From Patescibacteria group bacterium (GTDB lineage: Bacteria > Patescibacteriota > Patescibacteriia > UBA9934): a stretch of DNA of 6,008 nucleotides. Shown piece after piece: positions 1-4,902 of the stretch (position 1 is its first letter; the number at the start of each line of letters is the position of its first letter). Position numbers and translations under genes: made by a program. Under the pieces are notes generated by a model. It saw only the letters and a program-made list of their open reading frames with translations, was not told the DNA's origin and did no database searches. The DNA is taken from assembly GCA_018818445.1 (NCBI GenBank), contig JAHISC010000096.1:1-6008 (forward strand). The letters are read 5' to 3'.

Positions 1-1
1 C

Positions 2-181
2 ACAGTAGGTGCTCAGACAAGTAACGGTTTTGTCAGAGCTGGAAATAACTCTCGCTTACCTTGGCCAGAAGGATTTACTTGCAGAGAAGATGCTACTCAA
101 ACGATTGAGATGCAAGCATTCTTTAACGGCACTGGCACATTTAAGCTAAGTAATGTCAACCTCGAACACTGCGCCCCATAA
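2..181 (+). CDS. C-terminal fragment of an unrecognised, probably exported protein
   Basis: The second forward frame is open from the window edge to a TAA at 179-181 and gives 59 residues; the start lies outside the window. The fragment is polar and rich in Asn, Thr and Gly, has two cysteines (fragment residues 27 and 57) that could form a disulfide, and ends with a beta-strand-like GTGTFKLSNVNLE segment close to the C-terminus. That ending resembles the last strand of carbohydrate-binding or jelly-roll domains (an inference from pattern only). Its stop lies 1 nt before the ATG at 183, so it probably belongs to the same operon as the three membrane proteins that follow. No family can be named with confidence, and a 59-residue open frame can occur by chance, but its end fits tightly against the next start. 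Confidence 0.55.
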   Translation, partial: TVGAQTSNGFVRAGNNSRLPWPEGFTCREDATQTIEMQAFFNGTGTFKLSNVNLEHCAP

Positions 182-182
182 T

Positions 183-1010
183 ATGGCCGACTTATCAAAT
201 CAGCAATTCTACGAATACAATGCGCCCGGTGAAATGCCAGGTAAGAAGTTTGATTTTTCGAGAACATTAAAAATTATCATTCCTATTTTAATCATTGTTG
301 TATTTATTGTTGCGGTTGTTGCTGTGATAAATATTATTCAAAACAATAGAACTGCACAGGATTTGCAAGATCTTCAGGACTCAGCTGATACTATGATAGA
401 TCGAGCTACAGCAGATTGTAGCAAGGCAGATGATCCAGAATTGTGCCAGAGCAGGGCATTTGTAGAAGTTGCCAGAGAAACCGGTCTAGCCGCTATGTGT
501 GAGCAAGTCAATGAGGATGCTAAAAGAAGTTGCGTAACGTCTATTGCTTTTGATCAAGCTAATCCTAATGTTTGTAGAATTTTAACCGCTGACGATAAGC
601 AAAAATGTGAAGATTTGGCTTGGTTATCTGCCGCTCAACGTAATGTTAACCTTGAGAATTGTGAGAAGATAAGCGATGAATCAACGCAGACTTCATGTGA
701 AACAAATGTGATACAGATGATTCAAACTTTAGGAAAGTGTGATTCGTATAATATTGACGAGTCTTTGTGTGAGTCGTATTCAGCAATTTATGACGCAGCT
801 ACCGGCGATCCTGCTGTATGTAGGGCATTGGATGATAGTGCAGCAGTAAATGCTTGTTTAGACCTAATCACAACGGTTGATCAAGATTTTGATGGTCTTT
901 CGGCTTTTGATGAGTTTTTATTGGGCACTAGTGACACTAATATCGATTCAGATGGGGATGGATTTGACGATGCCACAGAATATATTAATAATTTCGATCC
1001 AACACTTTAA
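183..1010 (+). CDS. Single-pass membrane protein with six cysteine-pair repeats and two EF-hand-like calcium loops
   Basis: 275 residues from the ATG at 183. An upstream in-frame ATG at 153 adds ten residues but would lie inside the preceding gene; 183 leaves a 1-nt gap, in keeping with the tight spacing nearby. Seen: a short N-terminal segment with basic residues (KK at 21-22, R27, K30), a very hydrophobic helix at about 31-52, then an outside region. Twelve cysteines fall at 79/88, 106/117, 131/142, 160/172, 186/196 and 213/225, six pairs with a period of 25-29 residues. The C-terminus has two complete DxDxDGxxxxxE loops (233-244 and 255-266), as in bacterial TSP3 repeats (Pfam TSP3_bac). 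Inferred: N-in anchor, with a disulfide-stabilised helical repeat and calcium-binding tail outside the membrane. Function unknown. First of three neighbouring genes with the same overall plan. Confidence 0.85.
   Translation: MADLSNQQFYEYNAPGEMPGKKFDFSRTLKIIIPILIIVVFIVAVVAVINIIQNNRTAQDLQDLQDSADTMIDRATADCSKADDPELCQSRAFVEVARETGLAAMCEQVNEDAKRSCVTSIAFDQANPNVCRILTADDKQKCEDLAWLSAAQRNVNLENCEKISDESTQTSCETNVIQMIQTLGKCDSYNIDESLCESYSAIYDAATGDPAVCRALDDSAAVNACLDLITTVDQDFDGLSAFDEFLLGTSDTNIDSDGDGFDDATEYINNFDPTL
417..857 (+). repeat. Six tandem cysteine-pair protein repeats
   Basis: Protein-level repeat in the 183-1010 gene, measured from the first to the last cysteine codon. Each unit has two Cys 9-12 residues apart, and the first Cys of successive units are 27, 25, 29, 26 and 27 residues apart. 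Around the pairs recurs a loose pattern: small and acidic residues (GDP, NPN), Cys, a hydrophobic residue, a polar D/E/K run, Cys, then a helical Ala-rich stretch. The regularity suggests a helical-hairpin repeat stapled by disulfides. DNA identity between units is low, so this is an old repeat, not a recent expansion. Confidence 0.75.
879..980 (+). repeat. Two TSP3/EF-hand-like calcium loops (first surface protein)
   Basis: The codons give DQDFDGLSAFDE and DSDGDGFDDATE. Both have Asp at positions 1, 3 and 5, Gly at 6 and Glu at 12, the full set of EF-loop ligands. The loops start 22 residues apart, and the first is followed by LLGTSDTN, the usual TSP3 linker shape (GT-D-N/P). Confidence 0.85.
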
Positions 1011-1014
1011 GTTG

Positions 1015-1023
1015 TGATATTAT
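1015..1023 (+). promoter_or_regulatory. Possible extended -10 box before the second surface-protein gene
   Basis: TGATATTAT is TGn followed by TATTAT, five of six matches to TATAAT, placed 8 nt before the ATG at 1032. The -35 position (about 994-999, TCGATC) is poor. If used, transcription would begin almost at the start codon. It lies in the 21-nt gap between two genes that otherwise look co-transcribed, so it may be chance in AT-rich sequence. Confidence 0.3.
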
Positions 1024-1031
1024 TTTAGCGT

Positions 1032-1727
1032 ATGTTTGATGATCAAATACCAGAACCAATAGATGAAACTTCGGCTGGAGAGCCGCCTCAGGGTCTAGCT
1101 ATGGCTCCTACTGTTCCACCAAAACAGGAGACATCAACTCCAGCGCCAACTATGCCAGGGGCAGATCTGACTAATGATGAGCCACTTGTTCTTAATCGGC
1201 CAGCGCCCCAATTACCGCCTCAGGCTGCTCCTGATGCTGCTTCAATGCCTGCGCCATTAATACAAACTCCAGATGATCAAGATATGATCGGGCCAAAGCT
1301 AAAGAAGAAGGGGTTTGGTTTAAAGATCTTTTTATTGGTAGTTGCTTGTCTGTCTATTATTGCTGTCGCTGGTGCTTTAGCGTATACAATTATTGTTCAG
1401 CCTCCAAAGACAGAGAACCTAATAATGGATACTCCAAAAGATGAGGTAAAGGAGGATGTTGCTGAGCCTGTTATCGAAGAAGAAGAAGTTGAGGTAATGG
1501 ATACTGACGGAGACGGCTTAACCGATGATGAAGAGGCTAATTTTGGAACCAATCCAAGACTGACAGATACAGATAGTGATGGTCTTAATGATAGAGAAGA
1601 GGTTAGAGTTTATGATACAGATCCACTTGATCCTGACACGGACGCTGATTCTTTTCTAGATGGAGAAGAAGTAATAAATGGATATAATCCAAATGGAGAC
1701 GGCAAGCTATTTGATCTGCCAAAATAA
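1032..1727 (+). CDS. Single-pass membrane protein with Pro-rich cytoplasmic arm and three TSP3 calcium loops
   Basis: 231 residues. Seen: a Pro/Ala-rich, acidic, probably disordered N-terminal arm (1-88), a basic patch KLKKKGFGLK (89-98), a hydrophobic helix at about 97-122, an acidic stalk with runs of Glu (about 133-155), and three DxDxD loops at 157-168, 179-190 and 202-213. The third loop has Ser instead of Gly at its sixth position. The tail reads GYNPNGDGKL, an ending I recall from CPR TSP3 proteins (memory, not a search). The positive-inside rule puts the arm in the cytoplasm and the calcium array outside. Start: the ATG lies 21 nt after the previous stop, with no Shine-Dalgarno site. 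The next gene begins 2 nt after its stop. Function unknown; a calcium-stiffened surface stalk is the simplest reading. Confidence 0.85.
   Translation: MFDDQIPEPIDETSAGEPPQGLAMAPTVPPKQETSTPAPTMPGADLTNDEPLVLNRPAPQLPPQAAPDAASMPAPLIQTPDDQDMIGPKLKKKGFGLKIFLLVVACLSIIAVAGALAYTIIVQPPKTENLIMDTPKDEVKEDVAEPVIEEEEVEVMDTDGDGLTDDEEANFGTNPRLTDTDSDGLNDREEVRVYDTDPLDPDTDADSFLDGEEVINGYNPNGDGKLFDLPK
1500..1670 (+). repeat. Three TSP3/EF-hand-like calcium loops (second surface protein)
   Basis: The loops are DTDGDGLTDDEE, DTDSDGLNDREE and DTDADSFLDGEE, starting 22-23 residues apart and joined by GTNPRL and YDTDPLDP linkers typical of bacterial TSP3. Acidic ligands at 1, 3, 5 and 12 are intact in all three; the sixth-position Gly is replaced by Ser in the last. 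Confidence 0.88.
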
Positions 1728-1729
1728 TT

Positions 1730-2683
1730 ATGAATGAAGGAGCTGGTACAATTGAAAAGCCTGCATCGCAAAAACAGGTTAAAGCGGACAACCTAATTAT
1801 CCGTGTAATGCCTAAGGAATTTTTTGGCAGAGATGTTTCAGTTTCCGCTCCAACTAAATTACCTCAAGTAAGCCCCCTTGTTACTCAACCTTTACCACTA
1901 CCTAAACCTTTGCCGCAAGCAAAACAGACCCTTCCAAAAAAGAAAAAGCGAGGAGTCTGGTTTATTGTTATTATCGGTGCGTTGCTTTTGGCTGTACTTT
2001 CTATTTTGGGCTATTTTTGGCTTCAATCAGTACAAACTGAGCCAATAGAAGAACCGACTATTATTATTCCAGAGCCAGAACCAGAGCCAGTTCCAAAACC
2101 GATTCTACCTTCACGAGGTCAGGATACTGACAGTGATGGATTAACAGACGTCGAAGAAGAATTATACGGAACAGATTATAGAAATCCAGATTCAGACGGA
2201 GATTCATTTCTAGACGGTAATGAAGTTTTTCATCGTTATGATCCGCTGGGATTTGCTCCATCTACTTTATTGGATACTGGAGCAGTAAAGGAATTTTTTT
2301 CAGATAAGGACGGGGTTCAATACTCAATTACTTATCCCGCAGAATGGTCAACTTTTCCGGAAATAAATTTTACATGGTTTAGTTCAAAGACAACTAATTT
2401 TCCTCCGCGATTTAGTGTTGAGATCCATGAGAAAGATTTAGCAAGCCAAACTTTGAAAGATTGGTACGAAGCTATTGAGGCGGTAGGTAACGGGGCTGCA
2501 GATTTGAAAAATATTACTACAAAAAATGGCTATAGCGGGCTGGAGAGTAATGATCAGCGTAAGGTTTATCTTAACGTCGATGCTTCTGTAATTGAATTCA
2601 CGTATGAACTCGATGAGACTAAGGTGATTAACTACTCACAAACTTTTCAAATGTTTGTGAACAGTTTTAGTGTTCAGCCATGA
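1730..2683 (+). CDS. Single-pass membrane protein with two TSP3 loops and a C-terminal PsbP-like domain
   Basis: 317 residues. Seen: N-terminal segment with NLIIRVMPKEFFGRDV (21-36), a Pro-rich stretch (41-69), KKKKR (70-74), a hydrophobic helix at about 76-98, a Pro/Glu spacer (PEPEPEPVPKP, 114-124), two DxDxD loops (132-143 and 154-165) and a globular region (about 185-317). The globular part opens with VQYSITYPAEWSTF and ends with a beta strand, short helix and FSVQP; this 'YSITYP..W' opening is the hallmark of PsbP/Mog1/DUF1795-type folds. That assignment is inference. Topology N-in by the basic patch, so the calcium loops and C-domain would be outside. The ATG is 2 nt after the previous stop; the stop is TGA followed in frame by TAA, and the ATGA overlap couples it to ybeY. 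Third and most elaborate of the trio. Confidence 0.85.
   Translation: MNEGAGTIEKPASQKQVKADNLIIRVMPKEFFGRDVSVSAPTKLPQVSPLVTQPLPLPKPLPQAKQTLPKKKKRGVWFIVIIGALLLAVLSILGYFWLQSVQTEPIEEPTIIIPEPEPEPVPKPILPSRGQDTDSDGLTDVEEELYGTDYRNPDSDGDSFLDGNEVFHRYDPLGFAPSTLLDTGAVKEFFSDKDGVQYSITYPAEWSTFPEINFTWFSSKTTNFPPRFSVEIHEKDLASQTLKDWYEAIEAVGNGAADLKNITTKNGYSGLESNDQRKVYLNVDASVIEFTYELDETKVINYSQTFQMFVNSFSVQP
2123..2224 (+). repeat. Two TSP3/EF-hand-like calcium loops (third surface protein)
   Basis: The loops are DTDSDGLTDVEE and DSDGDSFLDGNE, joined by a LYGTDYRNP linker. The second has Ser at the sixth position followed by FLDG, the same as the last loop of the preceding gene. The DNA there (2201-2217) matches 1647-1663 at 15 of 17 bases, which suggests common descent of the two arrays. 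Confidence 0.85.
2666..2676 (+). other. 11-nt element upstream of ybeY, shared with ftsZ
   Basis: TTTAGTGTTCA ends 3 nt before the ybeY ATG. The identical 11 bases lie at 4889-4899, also ending 3 nt before the ftsZ ATG. Here the element is inside the end of the preceding coding region (FSVQ codons), so its sequence is constrained by two functions. Role unknown. Confidence 0.35.
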
Positions 2684-3108
2684 TAAGCATCGATTTCAAT
2701 CAGACGCTTGCTTTATCCGGGGCTCAGCTTACAGAAAAGCTGATTGCTAATATTGAGGATGAGATTAATCAGGAAGTGGGAAGTAATTTTGATGGTCAGA
2801 TTAGTGCCTTATTGGTTTCAGATCATGAGATTAAGAAGTTGAACCGTATATATCGGCACAAAGATGAGATAACTGATGTTCTTTCATTTTCGTATTTAGA
2901 AGAAAAGAGAAGGGAAGAGAATATTGGTGATATTGTTATTTCTTATGATCAAGCTTTACGTCAAGCACAAAATAATGACATAGAACTTGAATTAACTGAT
3001 CTTTTAGTGCATGGTGTACTCCATGTTCTGGGCTACGACCATGAGTTACCAGAAGACGCTAAAATAATGTTTTCAGTACAAGATCGTATTGTTGCTAACG
3101 CTTTATGA
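2680..3108 (+). CDS. ybeY: YbeY endoribonuclease (16S rRNA maturation)
   Basis: 142 residues, within the usual family size. YbeY is a zinc-dependent single-strand endoribonuclease required for 16S rRNA 3'-end maturation and 70S quality control in the cytoplasm. Seen: the family signature HGVLHVLGYDH at 111-121, giving the three zinc ligands H111, H115 and H121; the substrate-channel motif LNRIYRHKDEITDVLSF at 54-70 with R59 (same position as the conserved Arg of E. coli YbeY); and the GDIVIS strand at 83-88. The start overlaps the upstream stop (ATGA, 2680-2683) and its own stop overlaps dgkA by the same 4 nt, so translation is probably coupled on both sides. No Shine-Dalgarno site. ybeY next to dgkA is also the order in Firmicutes, although there phoH, cdd and era normally flank them; here surface proteins and ftsA do. 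Confidence 0.96.
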   Translation: MISIDFNQTLALSGAQLTEKLIANIEDEINQEVGSNFDGQISALLVSDHEIKKLNRIYRHKDEITDVLSFSYLEEKRREENIGDIVISYDQALRQAQNNDIELELTDLLVHGVLHVLGYDHELPEDAKIMFSVQDRIVANAL

Positions 3109-3458
3109 ATTTATCAAAGTTTTTTAAGAGTTTTCGTTACGCTTTCCATGGTTTGTATTTAATAGCCAAAGGAGAGCAAAGTTTTCGTGTTCAATTATTA
3201 ATTGGAACCGTTGTTATCATTTTAGTAGTTGTTTTCCCGTTAGAGGCATGGGAAAGGATTTTGATGATTTTAATGGTGTCAGCAGTGCTTGTCTTGGAGG
3301 TTATAAATAGCATTTTTGAGCGAATTTCTGATGCTTTAAAACCGCGTTTACATCCTATGGTTAAAGAAGTTAAAGATATGATGGCAGGAGCTGTTTTATT
3401 AACCTCAGTTACTGCGGTAGTGGTTGCGGTATTGATCTTTTATTCATATTTCATTTAA
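3105..3458 (+). CDS. dgkA: DgkA-family lipid kinase (undecaprenol or diacylglycerol kinase)
   Basis: 117 residues, normal for the family. A small integral-membrane kinase that phosphorylates diacylglycerol (proteobacteria) or undecaprenol (Firmicutes) with ATP, feeding lipid or wall-carrier recycling. Seen: SFRYAFHGL near the N-terminus, E24 in GEQSFR, membrane segments at about 29-46, 50-70 and 94-115, and the catalytic signature with E65, N68, E72 and D76, then K90-D91 and AGAVLL (94-99). These match E. coli E28, E69, N72, E76, D80, K94 and D95 at a constant offset of 4. Which lipid is used cannot be read from sequence; neighbours of wall and division type and the association with ybeY favour undecaprenol. 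It starts inside the ybeY stop (ATGA). No terminator is visible after it. Confidence 0.94.
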   Translation: MNLSKFFKSFRYAFHGLYLIAKGEQSFRVQLLIGTVVIILVVVFPLEAWERILMILMVSAVLVLEVINSIFERISDALKPRLHPMVKEVKDMMAGAVLLTSVTAVVVAVLIFYSYFI

Positions 3459-3460
3459 AC

Positions 3461-3489
3461 TTCATCAGTAGTCGAATTTCTGATATAAT
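3461..3489 (+). promoter_or_regulatory. Likely ftsA promoter with extended -10
   Basis: A perfect TATAAT at 3484-3489 is preceded by TGn (3481-3483), an extended -10. Seventeen bases upstream of the -10 lies a weak -35 (TTCATC, 3461-3466). Transcription would start near 3496-3497, only about 6-7 nt before the ftsA ATG at 3503, giving a nearly leaderless message. It sits in the 44-nt gap between dgkA and ftsA. Confidence 0.55.
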
Positions 3490-3502
3490 ATCCAGAAGCA
3501 AT

Positions 3503-4759
3503 ATGGCAGATGAAATAATCACAGGTCTAGATATCGGTTCTTCACGGATCCGTGTTGTAGTTGGCCAACCAATGCCGGTTGAGGACAACAAAAATCAGCT
3601 TCATATTATAGGAGCTGTTGATGTGGCTTCCTCGGGCATTCATAAAGGCAGTATTTCCAGTATGGAGGATGCTGTTTCTTCGATTTCTAAAGCTTTAGAG
3701 CGTGCAGAGCGGATGACTGGTGTTGCTCTCAATCATGCTTGGGTTTCTATTGCTGGTCAACACATTCTGGTTCAGGAGAGCAAAGGTGTTATAGGAGTAT
3801 CGCGACCTGATGGTGAGATTCAAGAAAATGATGTTGAAAGGGCTATCGAAGCTGCCAGAACAGTAGTAACTCCGTCCAATTACGATATTTTGCATGTTAT
3901 ACCAAAAAGTTTTACAGTCGACGGCCAGCACGGTGTTAAGGATCCGGTCGGTATGTCAGGTATAAGATTGGAGGTTGATGCAGTAATCATACAAACACTT
4001 TCTTCACATATTAAAAATCTAACTAAGAGCGTTTATCGTACTGGTTTGGAGATTGATGACTTGGTTTTCTCTCCTTTGGCAGCTGCAGAAGCTGTTTTGA
4101 CACAAAGACAAAAAGAGCTAGGCGTCTGTGTAATCGATATAGGAGCCAGTACAACAAGCATTGCTGTCTATGAAGAGGGGGATATTCTGCACACTGCGGT
4201 TCTTCCAATTGGCGGGGACCACATAACTAACGATATAGCTATTGGGCTTAGAACTTCCCTCGAGGTAGCAGAAGAAGTCAAAAAGGAAATGGGCAGCGCA
4301 ATCCCAGATGATGTAGACAGAAAAGAACAACGTTCCTTAAAGGAATTTGGTTCAGCAGAGGATGACCCTGTTAAGACAAGATTTATTTCAGAGATAATTG
4401 AGGCTAGGGCAGAAGAAATTTTTGAATCAATTGATGATGAATTAAGGAAAATTGATCGTAGCGGCATGCTTCCAGTAGGAGCAGTGCTCACTGGCTCAAG
4501 TATGCAGCTTCCAGGCATGCTCGATGTTGCTAAAAGGGTTTTGCGCTTGCCAGCTCAGATTGGTACGCCTCTTGGAGTAAGTAGTGTCATAGATGAGGTA
4601 GCTAACCCAGGTTATGCTACAGCTATAGGCCTTGTAGTCTGGGGTTTTAATATAAGCAACACTAGTCATAAGAGATTTGGTTTTAAACTGCCTGAATTTA
4701 AGGCTTTAGGTCAAATTACAAATAAAGCAAAAGAATGGATAAAGCGTCTAGTTCCTTAG
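3503..4759 (+). CDS. ftsA: Cell division protein FtsA (actin-like Z-ring membrane anchor)
   Basis: 418 residues, typical length. FtsA is a peripheral membrane ATP-binding actin homologue that tethers FtsZ filaments to the inner membrane and recruits the division machinery. Seen, in order: phosphate-1 loop GLDIGSSRIR (8-17); a 1C/SHS2 region at about 85-165 with the typical DGQHGVKDPVGMSG (140-153); phosphate-2 loop IDIGASTTS (211-219); GGDHIT (237-242); the adenosine-binding region LTGSSMQLPG (329-338); and a C-terminal amphipathic helix ITNKAKEWIKRLVP (405-418) after a linker, the membrane-targeting sequence. The adenosine motif is normally LTGG; here the second Gly is Ser. Start chosen at 3503 because GLDIGSS then lies at the usual distance from the N-terminus; the upstream context is only weakly purine-rich (AGAAG). 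A terminator follows its stop. Confidence 0.97.
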   Translation: MADEIITGLDIGSSRIRVVVGQPMPVEDNKNQLHIIGAVDVASSGIHKGSISSMEDAVSSISKALERAERMTGVALNHAWVSIAGQHILVQESKGVIGVSRPDGEIQENDVERAIEAARTVVTPSNYDILHVIPKSFTVDGQHGVKDPVGMSGIRLEVDAVIIQTLSSHIKNLTKSVYRTGLEIDDLVFSPLAAAEAVLTQRQKELGVCVIDIGASTTSIAVYEEGDILHTAVLPIGGDHITNDIAIGLRTSLEVAEEVKKEMGSAIPDDVDRKEQRSLKEFGSAEDDPVKTRFISEIIEARAEEIFESIDDELRKIDRSGMLPVGAVLTGSSMQLPGMLDVAKRVLRLPAQIGTPLGVSSVIDEVANPGYATAIGLVVWGFNISNTSHKRFGFKLPEFKALGQITNKAKEWIKRLVP

Positions 4760-4777
4760 GTAGTAGGAAACTAGACG
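4745..4777 (+). other. RNA hairpin spanning the ftsA stop codon
   Basis: CGTCTAGTT (4745-4753) pairs perfectly over 9 bp with AACTAGACG (4769-4777); two further C-G pairs (4754-4755 with 4766-4767) can form past a one-base bulge. The ftsA TAG (4757-4759) lies in the loop. The 3' base G4777 is also the first base of the terminator stem, so the two hairpins would sit end to end. It could stabilise the 3' end or slow ribosomes near the stop; the role is inferred. Confidence 0.6.
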
Positions 4778-4804
4778 GACTGCTCTTGTGGCAGTCCTTT
4801 TTTT
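4777..4804 (+). terminator. Intrinsic terminator after ftsA
   Basis: GGACTGC (4777-4783) pairs perfectly with GCAGTCC (4791-4797) around a 7-nt loop, immediately followed by seven T (4798-4804). This is a textbook Rho-independent terminator, oriented to end transcripts coming from ftsA before they reach ftsZ. Confidence 0.88.
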
Positions 4805-4819
4805 ATTCACAGGTATTTT

Positions 4820-4850
4820 TTGACAGTGAACACAACTGTGATAAGTTGTG
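4820..4850 (+). promoter_or_regulatory. Candidate ftsZ promoter and operator-like dyad
   Basis: A perfect TTGACA lies at 4820-4825, 16 nt after the terminator T-run. No good -10 sits at 17 nt: TAAGTT (4842-4847) is weak, and TGTGATAAG (4837-4845, extended -10 style) is only 14 nt away. Overlapping this zone is a perfect 7-bp inverted repeat, CACAACT (4831-4837) and AGTTGTG (4844-4850), separated by 6 nt and without a following T-run, so it looks more like a protein-binding operator than a terminator. A second possible promoter is TTGTTT (4861-4866) with TAAATT (4885-4890). ftsZ needs a promoter here because of the terminator; which one is used is open. Confidence 0.45.
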
Positions 4851-4888
4851 AGTACAAATTTTGTTTAACGTTAGCAGTTTTGAATAAA

Positions 4889-4899
4889 TTTAGTGTTCA
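4889..4899 (+). other. 11-nt element upstream of ftsZ, shared with ybeY
   Basis: TTTAGTGTTCA ends 3 nt before the ftsZ ATG, identical in sequence and distance to 2666-2676 before ybeY. A CAGTTTT also precedes both copies (4875-4881 here, overlapping the element at ybeY). There is no AGGAGG-like site, so the element is a candidate non-Shine-Dalgarno initiation or leader signal. Confidence 0.35.
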
Positions 4900-4902
4900 A
4901 GT

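Noticed and set aside
153..182. Upstream ATG giving ten extra residues to the first surface protein
   Set aside because: It overlaps the preceding frame and the extra residues (MSTSNTAPHN) add nothing recognisable; kept only as an alternative start.
1449..1458. AAGGAGG followed by ATG, the best Shine-Dalgarno-like string in the window
   Set aside because: It is inside the second surface gene, the ATG abuts it with no spacer, and it is out of frame with that gene; coincidence from Lys/Glu codons.
1603..2261. Short minus-strand frames over the surface-protein genes
   Set aside because: They mirror the codon pattern of the Asp/Glu-rich TSP3 regions and do not resemble proteins.
2681..3108. Recoding of UGA as glycine (Gracilibacteria-type code)
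   Set aside because: TGA ends two genes at positions that fit their families or an ATGA overlap, and no in-frame TGA occurs within any coding region.
3459..3502. Terminator between dgkA and ftsA
   Set aside because: Only a 5-bp ATCAG/CTGAT pairing exists, with no T-run; the gap is better explained by the extended -10 box.
4168..4518. 116-residue open frame on the minus strand
   Set aside because: It is antisense to the conserved second half of ftsA (phosphate-2 region to adenosine motif) and has no start signal or family pattern.
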